A DNA stretch of 18,177 bases from Bacillota bacterium. GTDB lineage: Bacteria > Bacillota > Clostridia > Lachnospirales > Lachnospiraceae. A model generated the notes under the pieces. The model was given only the letters and a program-made list of their open reading frames with translations, searched no databases and was not told the origin of the DNA. Shown here one piece after another: positions 7,457 through 15,625 of the stretch. Position numbers and translations under genes: made by a program. Each line of letters begins with the position of its first letter. Position 1 is the first letter of the stretch. The stretch lies in contig JAEZUM010000087.1 in the NCBI GenBank assembly GCA_023421075.1, positions 1 through 18,177 on the forward strand, read 5' to 3'.

Positions 7457-8821
7457 TTAATTCTTAAAGCTATGAATAGGAGCCGGGATTCTACCGCCTC
7501 GATTGATAAAAGCATCACAGCCAAAGGAATTTACACTCATTACCGGTGCGTACCCAAGTAAACCACCGAATTCTACACGCTCACCCACACCCTTACCGAT
7601 AACAGGAATGATGCGGACTGCAGTTGTTTTCTGATTAATCATACCAATCGCCATCTCATCTGCAATGATTCCGGAGATGGTGGTTGCTTTTGTATCGCCA
7701 GGGATAGCAATCATATCAAGACCAACCGAGCATACACAGGTCATTGCTTCCAGCTTCTCCAGGGTTAATGCCCCTGCCTCCACTGCATTGATCATCCCCT
7801 GATCTTCACTGACCGGAATAAATGCTCCACTTAGGCCGCCAACATAGGAGGAGGCCATAACTCCGCCTTTCTTCACCTGATCATTGAGTAAGGCTAAAGC
7901 TGCTGTGGTACCGGGTGCTCCGACACGTTCCAATCCCATCTCTTCTAAGATCTCTGCGATACTATCACCGACTGCCGGGGTCGGAGCCAAGGACAAATCA
8001 ATGATACCGAAAGGAATTCCCAGCATTCTGGAGGCTTCCTGCGCTACCAGCTGTCCCACACGGGTAATCTTGAAGGCTGTCTTCTTGATTGATTCGCAAA
8101 GCTGTTCAAAATCAGCTCCACGCACATTCTCCATTGCCTTCTTCACTACACCGGGTCCGCTGACACCAACATTGATCACTGCATCTCCTTCTGTAACTCC
8201 GTGAAAGGCTCCTGCCATGAACGGATTATCATCCGGTGCATTGCAGAAGATAACTAATTTTGCACATCCAATTGAGTCCTTCTCCTTGGTACCCTCTGCG
8301 GTCTTTAAGATAATCTCTCCCAGAAGCTTTACCGCATTCATATCGATACCGGTCTTCGTGGAACCAACATTAACAGAACTGCATACCCTCTCGGTACGGC
8401 TTAATGCCATAGGGATGGATTTGATCAGCAGTTCGTCGCTGGTGGTCATTGCTTTGGAGACCAGAGCAGAATAGCCGCCGATAAAATTCACTCCAACGGT
8501 GGTTGCTGCACGATCTAAGGTCTTAGCTATTGTAACGAAATCCTCTGTCGTCTTGCAGGCTGCTGCGCCTACTAAGGAAATCGGTGTAACCGAAATTCGT
8601 TTATTGACAATCGGAATACCATATTCTCTCTGAATCTTATTACCGGTAGCAACAAGATCCTTTGCGATGGTTGTAATCTTATTGTAGATCTTACGATTTA
8701 ACTCGTCTAAGTCAGGGTCTGCACAGTCAAGGAGACTGATACCCAAGGTGATTGTGCGGACGTCAAGATTCTCCTGTTCAATCATTTTATTGGTTTCAAT
8801 GACTTCGTTTATGTTTATCAT
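7457..8821 (-). CDS. PFL family protein, UPF0210/DUF711
   Basis: The protein belongs to the widespread UPF0210 (DUF711) family, whose fold is related to pyruvate formate-lyase-type enzymes but whose reaction is unknown to me. Recognisable parts are the N-terminal INEVIETNKMIEQENLDVRT, the SLLDCADPD segment, and the family C-terminus INRGGRIPAPIHSF. No glycyl-radical motif like the RVSGYAV of PFL is present near the C-terminus, so radical chemistry should not be assumed. I chose the ATG at 8821 (454 residues) because GGAG lies 6 nt upstream; the ATG at 8833 has no ribosome binding site. It follows an ACT-domain gene by 49 bp. This gene pair occurs in many Firmicutes and suggests a shared, probably amino-acid-sensing role. 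Confidence 0.9.
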   Translation of the reverse strand: MININEVIETNKMIEQENLDVRTITLGISLLDCADPDLDELNRKIYNKITTIAKDLVATGNKIQREYGIPIVNKRISVTPISLVGAAACKTTEDFVTIAKTLDRAATTVGVNFIGGYSALVSKAMTTSDELLIKSIPMALSRTERVCSSVNVGSTKTGIDMNAVKLLGEIILKTAEGTKEKDSIGCAKLVIFCNAPDDNPFMAGAFHGVTEGDAVINVGVSGPGVVKKAMENVRGADFEQLCESIKKTAFKITRVGQLVAQEASRMLGIPFGIIDLSLAPTPAVGDSIAEILEEMGLERVGAPGTTAALALLNDQVKKGGVMASSYVGGLSGAFIPVSEDQGMINAVEAGALTLEKLEAMTCVCSVGLDMIAIPGDTKATTISGIIADEMAIGMINQKTTAVRIIPVIGKGVGERVEFGGLLGYAPVMSVNSFGCDAFINRGGRIPAPIHSFKN

Positions 8822-8870
8822 TCTGATCTCCATTCTAATTAATGCTAGCTAACATGACTCTCTCCAAATA

Positions 8871-9143
8871 CTAAATTCGATGCATCATGTCAAAAATGTC
8901 CTCACGCTGCGTCTTAATGATTACTCCGATTTCTTCTCCCAGCTTCTCCAACTCTTCAGAAATAATCTCGTAATCCTTGCTCACATCAGACATATCAACG
9001 ATCATCATCATGTTAAAAAAGCCTTGAACGATGGTCTGGGAAATATCCAGAATATTGATGTTGTTATTTGCAAGATACGTACAAACCTTTGCTATAATTC
9101 CTACGGTATCCTTTCCTACTACTGTAATCACGGTACGTTTCAT
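8871..9143 (-). CDS. ACT domain protein, UPF0237 family
   Basis: The 90-residue protein is a single ACT domain, a small fold that usually binds amino acids and regulates partner proteins. The N-terminus TVITVVGKDTVGIIAKV has the strand-loop-helix pattern with the conserved Gly and Asp of ligand-binding ACT loops, followed by LANNNINILDISQTIV. It resembles GcvR-type single ACT proteins but has no DNA-binding part. It lies between walJ and the DUF711 gene; its AAGGAGG ribosome binding site overlaps the walJ stop codon (TAAGGAGG), so translation of the two is probably coupled. The likely target is the neighbouring DUF711 protein, by gene association only. The ligand is unknown. Confidence 0.92.
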   Translation of the reverse strand: MKRTVITVVGKDTVGIIAKVCTYLANNNINILDISQTIVQGFFNMMMIVDMSDVSKDYEIISEELEKLGEEIGVIIKTQREDIFDMMHRI

Positions 9144-9157
9144 TCGATGCTTCCTCC

Positions 9158-9949
9158 TTATATCATTACCATACGGGAAGGCTGTTCCCGATGAGCAACA
9201 CTCACATTTTTTGCCGAAAAATCACTGCCACGATTCGTTAGTTCACAGCAAACCGTCTCATATGCCAGCTCTTCATAATTATTTTCCTTACTAAGGTGTG
9301 CCAAAAATATATGCTGTAATCTGGGGTGAATTAAACGACTGATTAAATCGGCAGAGGTATCATTGGAAAGATGTCCTCTGTCTCCTAAGATTCGTTGTTT
9401 CAAATAATAAGGATATTTTCCGACCATAAGCATGTTCACGTCATGGTTGGCCTCTATAAACAGAAGCTCGGAACCCTCCAGAACGGACACGATATAATCA
9501 TCATACTTTCCAAGATCCGTTGCAACTCCTACCTTATGTCCCTCTGCCTGCATGGTATAACAGACCGGCTTAGCTGCATCATGGGAAGTAGAAAAGGGGT
9601 TTACACAGATATCATTTATCATAAAGGTCTCATTTGGTGTTACATAACGATAGAGCTCACTCGGTATATCTCCCAGGCTTTTGATCCGATCGATGGCACA
9701 AGCTGTCTCATAGGTTGCATAAATGGGGATATGATACCTGCGCGCCAGTATTCCAAGTCCGGATACGTGATCCGAATGTTCATGCGTAATTAAAATCCCC
9801 TGTATTGTATCCGGCATGATATCGATCCCATTTAAGCCATTTTCAATGCGCTTTGCACTGATACCGGCATCTACCAGCAAATTTGTATTCTGACTACCGA
9901 CATAAATGCAGTTTCCACTGCTGCCGCTTGCAATACTGCATAGCTTCAT
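9158..9949 (-). CDS. walJ: Metallo-beta-lactamase fold hydrolase, WalJ/YycJ family
   Basis: The 263-residue protein has the MBL-fold motif HEHSDH (His56, His58, Asp60, His61), an N-terminal SIASGSSGNCIYV strand typical of YycJ/WalJ, and later metal-binding positions in STSHDA, DLGKYDD and LAHLS. Bacillus YycJ/WalJ has been reported to have 5'-3' exonuclease activity and to affect DNA repair; that is family knowledge, not shown here. In Bacilli the gene usually sits in the walRK operon, which is absent in this window; here it leads an operon with the ACT and DUF711 genes. Start ATG at 9949 has AGGAAG 8 nt upstream. A near-consensus promoter lies at 10002-10030. Confidence 0.92.
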   Translation of the reverse strand: MKLCSIASGSSGNCIYVGSQNTNLLVDAGISAKRIENGLNGIDIMPDTIQGILITHEHSDHVSGLGILARRYHIPIYATYETACAIDRIKSLGDIPSELYRYVTPNETFMINDICVNPFSTSHDAAKPVCYTMQAEGHKVGVATDLGKYDDYIVSVLEGSELLFIEANHDVNMLMVGKYPYYLKQRILGDRGHLSNDTSADLISRLIHPRLQHIFLAHLSKENNYEELAYETVCCELTNRGSDFSAKNVSVAHREQPSRMVMI

Positions 9950-10001
9950 TATAATCTTCCTATTCTTATATTAATCTCACATCAACTATTACAATAAACA
10001 G

Positions 10002-10030
10002 AGTATCCCTCATTTCTACCGTTTTGTCAA
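10002..10030 (-). promoter_or_regulatory. Strong sigma-A promoter of the walJ-ACT-DUF711 operon
   Basis: On the minus strand a perfect TTGACA (10025-10030) is followed after 17 nt by GATACT (10002-10007). Transcription would start near 9995, giving a leader of about 46 nt before walJ. Confidence 0.75.
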
Positions 10031-10065
10031 GAAATTTTCTAGAAATCAACATACCGGTAAAACAC

Positions 10066-10112
10066 AGAAAATGGAGATGGATCACAGTTGTTTCCAACCA
10101 TTCCATCTCCAT
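10066..10112 (-). terminator. Rho-independent terminator of the symporter gene
   Basis: ATGGAGATGG (10071-10080) and CCATCTCCAT (10103-10112) form a 10-bp stem. Within it, read on the minus strand, GTTG-GAAA-CAAC makes a second hairpin with a GNRA loop. The minus-strand transcript continues with TTTTCTG. It lies 24 bp past the symporter stop. Confidence 0.65.
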
Positions 10113-10135
10113 AAAGGATGATTATCAATCCATAT

Positions 10136-11389
10136 CTACTTTGCTTTCTGAAGCCACCTCTTGCCATCAACAAATCTGGCTGCCAACATCGCGCATACTG
10201 TATTGCCCGTGGAATTGAGTACGGTTGCCGGCGCATCAATGATTGTACTGATTACTGCAATCACCGGAAGCGCAGCCGGAGGAAAACCAAAGATACTGAT
10301 GATTAACATCTCTCCGATTAATCCACCGCCGGGAATTGCTCCCATCACCGCTCCAACTAGGAATCCAACTGCTAATATAGACACAATCGCACCCAGGCTG
10401 TCAATATCCTTACCAAATAGCCCGAATAGAAATACCACCTTTAATACTCCTCCGATCACGGATCCATCCTTGTGCGTATTTACGCCAAGAGGAATTACGG
10501 TCTCCGTGATATCCTTCGGTACACCAATCTTCTTCGTAGCATCCAGATTGACCGGAATGGTTGCTGCACTGGAGCAGGTTGCAAGTGCGGTTACCGTAGG
10601 AGCAATCGCATTCTTCCAGAACACCCTTACACCGGTCTTTCCTGCTGCCACATAAGCATATATGCTAAAGAACAGGAAGTAATTAATCACGGATAATCCC
10701 AGATATAACAGGAATACCCTCAGATACCCCTCGAGTATTTGTGATCCCAGCTGACCGATGACGGATGCAAAGTAACATGCCAAACCGATGGGAGCATAGT
10801 ACATAATTATTTTTATCATCTTCATTAATACTTCAGAGGCGCCATTGACAAAATCTCGTACCGGATTTGCCTTCTCACCAACCATAACGATAGCAACACC
10901 AAACATTACGGAGAAGATAATCAGCGGAAGCATCTTGCTTCTGGAGAATAATTCAGAGAAGTCTCCGACAGTAATCGTATTCACTAATTGTTGCGGTAGG
11001 GACAATTGCTCTGCTTCCGCTACAATCTCATCTCCGGAGCCGGATAATATCGTACTGATCGTACTATCTCCCAAGCCCTTTGTAGGATTAACCACAAACA
11101 CACCGATGATCGACAGGATACCGGATAATAGTGCAGTGATGGAAAATATAATTGCAATGTTAATAATGATTTTACCAAGACGGTTCATCGCGCTCATATT
11201 CGCGATGGATGAGGTAACACTAAAGAAAACCAAAGGTACAATCAAGGTAAACATCAGGTTAAGATAGATCTGTCCCAAAGGCTCTAATACCTTTGCTTCC
11301 GGCCCCATCACCATACCAAGAATGCCACCTACAACAACGGATAATAATAAAAGCAAAGACATCTGATAATTTTTAATAAAATTTTTCAA
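10136..11389 (-). CDS. Dicarboxylate/amino acid:cation symporter, DAACS (SLC1-like) family
   Basis: This is a secondary transporter in the cytoplasmic membrane with the GltPh fold: about eight membrane segments, hairpin 1 with TCSSAATIPV (271-280), TM7, hairpin 2 with AIPGGGLIG (351-359), and TM8. The 417-residue length is normal. Binding-site residues differ from acidic amino acid carriers. The NMDGT motif of TM7 reads HKDGS (306-310). In TM8, DMGRTMVNVTGD of GltPh aligns with DAPATVLNSTGN (385-396), so the arginine that holds the substrate side-chain carboxylate (Arg397 in GltPh) is Ala388, and the sodium ligand Asp405 is Asn396. Glutamate/aspartate transport is therefore unlikely; the true substrate is unknown. 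Translation starts at TTG 11389, fixed by GGAGG 8 nt upstream. Confidence 0.9.
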   Translation of the reverse strand: MKNFIKNYQMSLLLLLSVVVGGILGMVMGPEAKVLEPLGQIYLNLMFTLIVPLVFFSVTSSIANMSAMNRLGKIIINIAIIFSITALLSGILSIIGVFVVNPTKGLGDSTISTILSGSGDEIVAEAEQLSLPQQLVNTITVGDFSELFSRSKMLPLIIFSVMFGVAIVMVGEKANPVRDFVNGASEVLMKMIKIIMYYAPIGLACYFASVIGQLGSQILEGYLRVFLLYLGLSVINYFLFFSIYAYVAAGKTGVRVFWKNAIAPTVTALATCSSAATIPVNLDATKKIGVPKDITETVIPLGVNTHKDGSVIGGVLKVVFLFGLFGKDIDSLGAIVSILAVGFLVGAVMGAIPGGGLIGEMLIISIFGFPPAALPVIAVISTIIDAPATVLNSTGNTVCAMLAARFVDGKRWLQKAK

Positions 11390-11417
11390 CTTAAAATCCT
11401 CCCTTCTCTCTAATTCT

Positions 11418-11445
11418 ATTATAACAGCATTTTTTGTTATGATAA
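11418..11445 (-). promoter_or_regulatory. Promoter of the symporter gene with overlapping inverted repeat
   Basis: On the minus strand TTATCA (11440-11445) and a perfect TATAAT (11418-11423) are 16 nt apart, about 30 bp before the TTG start. The inverted repeat ATAACA/TGTTAT (plus-strand positions 11421-11426 and 11435-11440, 8-nt spacer) fills the spacer and touches the -10 box, so a repressor could bind here. The region is AT-rich, which makes chance repeats easy. Confidence 0.5.
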
Positions 11446-11499
11446 GTGCCTATACTGTTCATAACATTGCAAATAGTGCCATGTTGATCCGGCGGATAC

Positions 11500-11539
11500 A
11501 AAAAAGGACACCCCGAATCACATGAACCCGGGGTATCCT
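11500..11539 (-). terminator. Strong rho-independent terminator after coaE
   Basis: AGGACACCCCG (11505-11515) pairs with CGGGGTATCCT (11529-11539) over 11 bp, with one G-U pair in the minus-strand RNA, followed on that strand by six T residues (A-run 11500-11505). It ends the polA-coaE transcript before the symporter promoter. Confidence 0.9.
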
Positions 11540-11584
11540 GAATATTTGATAATATAATTCAATAGCTTATATAATAACACTTAA

Positions 11585-12226
11585 TTAAGTTGCCGTATCA
11601 TTCACTTCTTGTATATCACTTGATTGCTCCGGTCTCAGCTCCCTGATCAGGGCAGCTACCTGTTGCTTAAGCCAATTCCTGTCACCGATATTCTCGATGA
11701 CCTTCGGGAAGCGACTGCGAAACTCTTCCACTTTACATTGGTTCTGATAAATAGCATCAATCTTCTCGTCTGTGTATCCTCTTTCTTTTTTTAGCCAGTC
11801 TCGTCTTTGTTCCTCCTGTGCATAAACATACCAGACTTCATCGCATACGAAGTCGTAACCGGATTCAATCATCAGAGCGGTCTCGATCAATAGAAATGGT
11901 ACATCCTGTAGGAGCCTATGGTGATCGATCTGTTTTTTCACCTCAATCAAAACCTTAGGGTGCGTAATTTCGTTGATGCATAGACGCTTTTCTTTGTCTT
12001 CAAATACAAGTGTGGCAAGCTTACTCCGATTAATCGTACCATCGGTTGCTAAAATTTCAGGTCCAAAGCAATCCACCACCTCGTTATAGCTGGCACCACC
12101 GGGCTCCATCTGTTGTCTTGCGATCTGATCGGTATCGATGACCACGGCTCCATACTGCTCCTTCATGATGCCTGCTACCAGAGATTTTCCGCTGCCTATT
12201 CCTCCGGTTAAGCCTATCACCTTCAT
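11585..12226 (-). CDS. coaE: Dephospho-CoA kinase
   Basis: CoaE catalyses the last step of coenzyme A synthesis, phosphorylating the ribose 3'-hydroxyl of dephospho-CoA with ATP. The 213-residue protein opens with MKVIGLTGGIGSGKS, containing the P-loop GGIGSGKS at 8-15, followed by the conserved VIDTDQIARQ (Asp in the substrate site), the ITHPKV segment and a lid-like region around the YAQEEQRRDWLKKER stretch. The C-terminal 20 residues extend a little past the usual core and are hydrophilic. Start ATG at 12226 has AGGAG 6 nt upstream. It lies 37 bp after polA on the same strand. The polA-coaE order is common in Firmicutes, and the two are probably co-transcribed up to the terminator at 11500-11539. 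Confidence 0.96.
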   Translation of the reverse strand: MKVIGLTGGIGSGKSLVAGIMKEQYGAVVIDTDQIARQQMEPGGASYNEVVDCFGPEILATDGTINRSKLATLVFEDKEKRLCINEITHPKVLIEVKKQIDHHRLLQDVPFLLIETALMIESGYDFVCDEVWYVYAQEEQRRDWLKKERGYTDEKIDAIYQNQCKVEEFRSRFPKVIENIGDRNWLKQQVAALIRELRPEQSSDIQEVNDTAT

Positions 12227-12263
12227 CAGTATCTCCTATCTGCCCAAATTTATTGGCATTCAT

Positions 12264-14912
12264 TTATTTCGCTTCAAACCAGTTGCTGCCTTCTTTCACT
12301 TCTGCCTCCAATACCACAGACAACTCAGCAGCTCCTTGCATCTCTTCTACCATAATCTTTGCAACGATTTCTACTTCGTCCTGATGTGCCTCAACCAAAA
12401 GCTCATCGTGAATCTGAAGGATCAGGGCACTGCGAAGATGTTCTTTCTTAAGCCTCTGATTCACCCTGATCATCGCAATCTTGATAATATCAGCCGCAGT
12501 TCCTTGAATCGGAGAGTTCATAGCAACACGTTCTCCGAAGGAACGCTGCATGAAATTACTGGAGGTAAGCTCCGGTATCGGTCTTCTACGACCGAATAAG
12601 GTGGTGCAATATCCCTGCTCCTTTGCATCGGCAACCAAGCGATCCAGATATTGCTTTACCTTAGGATAGGTTTCAAAGTATTTCGCAATATATCGTTCTG
12701 CTTCCTTTCTGGTGATGTTCAGATCCTGCCCAAGCCCAAAGGAGCTGATACCATATACAATACCAAAGTTAACGGCCTTTGCGCTGCTTCTCTGAGCAGG
12801 AGTAACCTCCTCAAAGGGAATATGGAACACCTCGGAAGCAGTAATACGATGAATATCCTTTGCTTCCCGGTACGCATTAATCAGACGTTCATCCTCGGAC
12901 ATGTGAGCCAATACTCTTAGTTCAATCTGGGAATAATCCGCATCCAAAAATACATAATCCTCTTTCGGAATAAATACTTTTCTGATCTGTCTTCCTAATT
13001 CCATTCGGATGGGGATATTCTGAAGATTCGGTTCCGTACTGCTGATACGCCCCGTTGCCGCTATGGTCTGATGGAACTTTCCGTGAATTCGTTCATCCTC
13101 TCTGATATACTCTGCCAAACCGTCGGCGTAAGTGGATTTCAATTTGGTTAACTGACGGTATTCTAATATCATAGCAACGACCGGATGCTCACTTTGAAGC
13201 TTCTCTAAAATATCTGCAGAGGTGGAGTAGCCTGTCTTTGTCATCTTACCATTGGGTAAACGCAGCTTCTCAAAGAGAATCACTCCCAGCTGCTTCGGAG
13301 AATTAATATTGAATTCTTCTCCGACCTGTTCATATATTGTTTTTTCCAGCCGTTCAATTCCAATCTGAAGCTTGTCCCCATATTCCTTCAGGGCCGTTTT
13401 GTTTACACGGATTCCTCTGACCTCCATGTCATAAAGTGTGTAAATCAAAGGCATCTCCACTGTCTCGAAGAGCTGCAGCATTTCAGAACGATATAAAAGC
13501 TCACGCAGACGCTCGGCGGCTCTCATCGCCACATAAGCACTATAGCAAGCAAAGGATAAGAACGCATCTGATTTCTGCTCTATTGCATCAGATAGGGAGG
13601 TCTTACCCAAGAGATCCTCTCTGGAGGGCACGGTAATACTAAGGTAATCTCTCGCTATATCATCATAATGATACGTATCCGTCAGAGGATTTAACAGGTA
13701 AGCTGCAATGGCAGCATCAAAAACATTATCCTCTTCCGATAAGGCAAGATAGTGCAATTGTTCCTTTAAGCCGATGACAGACAACACATAACTGCTATGT
13801 GCCAACTTCTCCGTTTTGTCACATAGATACTCCTCGGTGATAAAACCGGTACATCGGACAAAATATACTGCGTCTTCCTCTTTGCAGAGAGCAACTCCCA
13901 GAACCCTATTCTGATCCACAATCATCTGAAGTCCGATCGGATGGGCTCCTTTCTCCTCCATACTTGCAAAGATCTGATCTGCTTTACCCAGATCCTCAAT
14001 TAAAAGAAAGCTCTGTTCCATACCAGTGGAACGGTCAACTTCCTTTGCCTGGAAGCGGGATAATAGATTCTTAAATTCCAAACGCTTAAAAATGAGATAA
14101 ACATCCTCATTATACATATCCTCAAGACCTGCATCCTCGATATGATAATCCAGATCACAATCCACGCAAATCGTCGCCAACTTCTTAGACAGGAAGGCTA
14201 GTTCTTTATTCTCCCTTAGTGAATTGGCCACTTTACCGGGAGACATCTCATCAATATGCTCATAGATATTCTCAAGGGACTGATAGGTCTCAATCAACTT
14301 GCCTGCTGTCTTCTCCCCTACACCCGGAACTCCAGGAATATTGTCGGAGGTATCTCCCATAAGACCCTTTAAATCAATGAACTGGGTTGGTGTAACATGA
14401 TAAGTGTTCATTACATCTGCTGCATAATAATCCTCAATCTCTGTTCCTGTTTTCTTTGTCTTAGGGATACGAATCTTGATTTTATCACTGGCTAGCTGCA
14501 AGAGATCGCGGTCACCGGAGATTACCGATACCTGATCGCCATCCTTCTCCGCTCTCTTCGCTAAGGTCCCTAGGATATCATCTGCTTCAAAGCCTGGTAT
14601 CTCGAGAATCGGAATCCGCATTGCCTTCAGTACCTCTTTCATCACAGGAACCTGCTCGCGAAGCTCCTCCGGCATTCCTTTTCTGGTCCCTTTGTATTCG
14701 GTAAACATATCATGACGGAAGGTTGGGTGATGTGTGTCAAAGGCTACCGTCAGATAATCCGGTTTTTCCTCCTCCAGGATCTTAAACATAATATTAATAA
14801 ACCCAAGCACCGCATTGGTATGCTCTCCCTTGGAGGTAGTCATATCCGGCATTCCGTAAAACGCCCTATTCAGGATGCTATGTCCATCAATTAGTACAAT
14901 CTTCTTATTCAT
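12264..14912 (-). CDS. polA: DNA polymerase I
   Basis: The 882-residue enzyme fills gaps and removes RNA primers during repair and lagging-strand synthesis. Residues 1 to about 290 form the 5' nuclease domain with the acidic clusters VAFDT, GFEADD (107-112), SGDRD (132-136) and GDTSDNIPGVPGVG (186-199). Residues from about 300 to 480 take the place of the 3'-5' exonuclease, but the DxE pair of its first motif is absent (the segment reads IGLQMIVDQ, 326-334), so proofreading is expected to be lost, as in Bacillus and Thermus enzymes. The polymerase domain carries TGRISSTEPNLQNIPIR (620-636), motif A DYSQIELR (659-666), motif B RSSAKAVNFGIVYG (708-721) and motif C QIHDE (833-837). No clear promoter lies in the 103 bp upstream; only a weak GTGGCA-17-TAAGAT match was seen. 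Confidence 0.98.
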   Translation of the reverse strand: MNKKIVLIDGHSILNRAFYGMPDMTTSKGEHTNAVLGFINIMFKILEEEKPDYLTVAFDTHHPTFRHDMFTEYKGTRKGMPEELREQVPVMKEVLKAMRIPILEIPGFEADDILGTLAKRAEKDGDQVSVISGDRDLLQLASDKIKIRIPKTKKTGTEIEDYYAADVMNTYHVTPTQFIDLKGLMGDTSDNIPGVPGVGEKTAGKLIETYQSLENIYEHIDEMSPGKVANSLRENKELAFLSKKLATICVDCDLDYHIEDAGLEDMYNEDVYLIFKRLEFKNLLSRFQAKEVDRSTGMEQSFLLIEDLGKADQIFASMEEKGAHPIGLQMIVDQNRVLGVALCKEEDAVYFVRCTGFITEEYLCDKTEKLAHSSYVLSVIGLKEQLHYLALSEEDNVFDAAIAAYLLNPLTDTYHYDDIARDYLSITVPSREDLLGKTSLSDAIEQKSDAFLSFACYSAYVAMRAAERLRELLYRSEMLQLFETVEMPLIYTLYDMEVRGIRVNKTALKEYGDKLQIGIERLEKTIYEQVGEEFNINSPKQLGVILFEKLRLPNGKMTKTGYSTSADILEKLQSEHPVVAMILEYRQLTKLKSTYADGLAEYIREDERIHGKFHQTIAATGRISSTEPNLQNIPIRMELGRQIRKVFIPKEDYVFLDADYSQIELRVLAHMSEDERLINAYREAKDIHRITASEVFHIPFEEVTPAQRSSAKAVNFGIVYGISSFGLGQDLNITRKEAERYIAKYFETYPKVKQYLDRLVADAKEQGYCTTLFGRRRPIPELTSSNFMQRSFGERVAMNSPIQGTAADIIKIAMIRVNQRLKKEHLRSALILQIHDELLVEAHQDEVEIVAKIMVEEMQGAAELSVVLEAEVKEGSNWFEAK

Positions 14913-15015
14913 ATCATATACCTGAGCCTTTCCTAACTAGATTGATTGCTGCGAAATATCTTATCTATTCATATAACCTTGCCACTCGTCATTCTGAGGC
15001 AAGCAATTCTTTTCG

Positions 15016-15498
15016 TCAGGGAACAATTTCTTTATTATCCGGAGCAGGAGAAGGTTCTAACCTTTTAAGGTATTCCTGCAATACAAATTCATAATAATCA
15101 CTCGGTTCCTCTCGGAAAGAATCACGCAATCGAAAGTCACTTTCCGTAACCACTCTCTCCGTGACATCCCTATTAGCATACCCGATACTGATAATAAATG
15201 CCAGTAGTATTATCGTTAAAAGCAGAATTATTTTCTTTCTATAGTATGTAAACTTTGCATGTAAAATTCGCTCTCTGGAGCGTTCCAGCTTCTGATCCAG
15301 CTCTAAACCGAAATCAGAGGAAAGGTTCTTGTCTTCGTCCAATTGCTTCATTGCTGTAAGCAGGGCATAATACACCTCAAGCTCTTCCTTGCACACAGGG
15401 CAGGAGCTGACATGATTGATAAAATCTTCTGTATCTTTCAGATTAAGCTTATTATTGATGAATGGTGTAATCATGCTCTGAGCTTTATTGCAGGTCAT
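15016..15498 (-). CDS. Membrane-anchored anti-sigma-like zinc-finger protein (zf-HC2)
   Basis: The 160-residue protein has an N-terminal zinc-binding anti-sigma motif: Cys3, then His29, Cys33 and Cys36 in the HxxxCxxC pattern (HVSSCPVC). A charged helical region follows, one membrane segment at about 89-107, and a short outer tail of about 50 residues ending in a Pro/Glu-rich stretch. Anti-sigma factors of this class hold an ECF sigma factor at the membrane, and they are usually encoded directly after that sigma factor. Here the next item upstream is a divergent tRNA gene, so the partner is not adjacent. Start ATG at 15498 has AAGGAG 9 nt upstream. It precedes polA by 103 bp. It could also be a zf-HC2 protein with another partner. 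Confidence 0.78.
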   Translation of the reverse strand: MTCNKAQSMITPFINNKLNLKDTEDFINHVSSCPVCKEELEVYYALLTAMKQLDEDKNLSSDFGLELDQKLERSRERILHAKFTYYRKKIILLLTIILLAFIISIGYANRDVTERVVTESDFRLRDSFREEPSDYYEFVLQEYLKRLEPSPAPDNKEIVP

Positions 15499-15580
15499 AT
15501 CGATTCACTCCTTATTCGACTGAAGTAATAGTAACTCTCTCGTATATGTTTTTAGTCAATTTAAAATATTATTTTGATAC

Positions 15581-15609
15581 TTGAAATAGTATAATAATTG
15601 TGTTAGAAT
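15581..15609 (+). promoter_or_regulatory. Promoter of tRNA-Leu
   Basis: TTGAAA (15581-15586) and TAGAAT (15604-15609) are separated by 17 nt and lie 16 bp before the mature tRNA 5' end, which fits a short tRNA leader. Confidence 0.7.
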
Positions 15610-15625
15610 AAACCTCGTCACAAAT

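Noticed and set aside
14978..15003. An imperfect hairpin (CTTGCC with GGCAAG) between the anti-sigma gene and polA
   Set aside because: The stem is short with a bulge and is followed by GTTATAT rather than a T-run, so it is not a convincing terminator.
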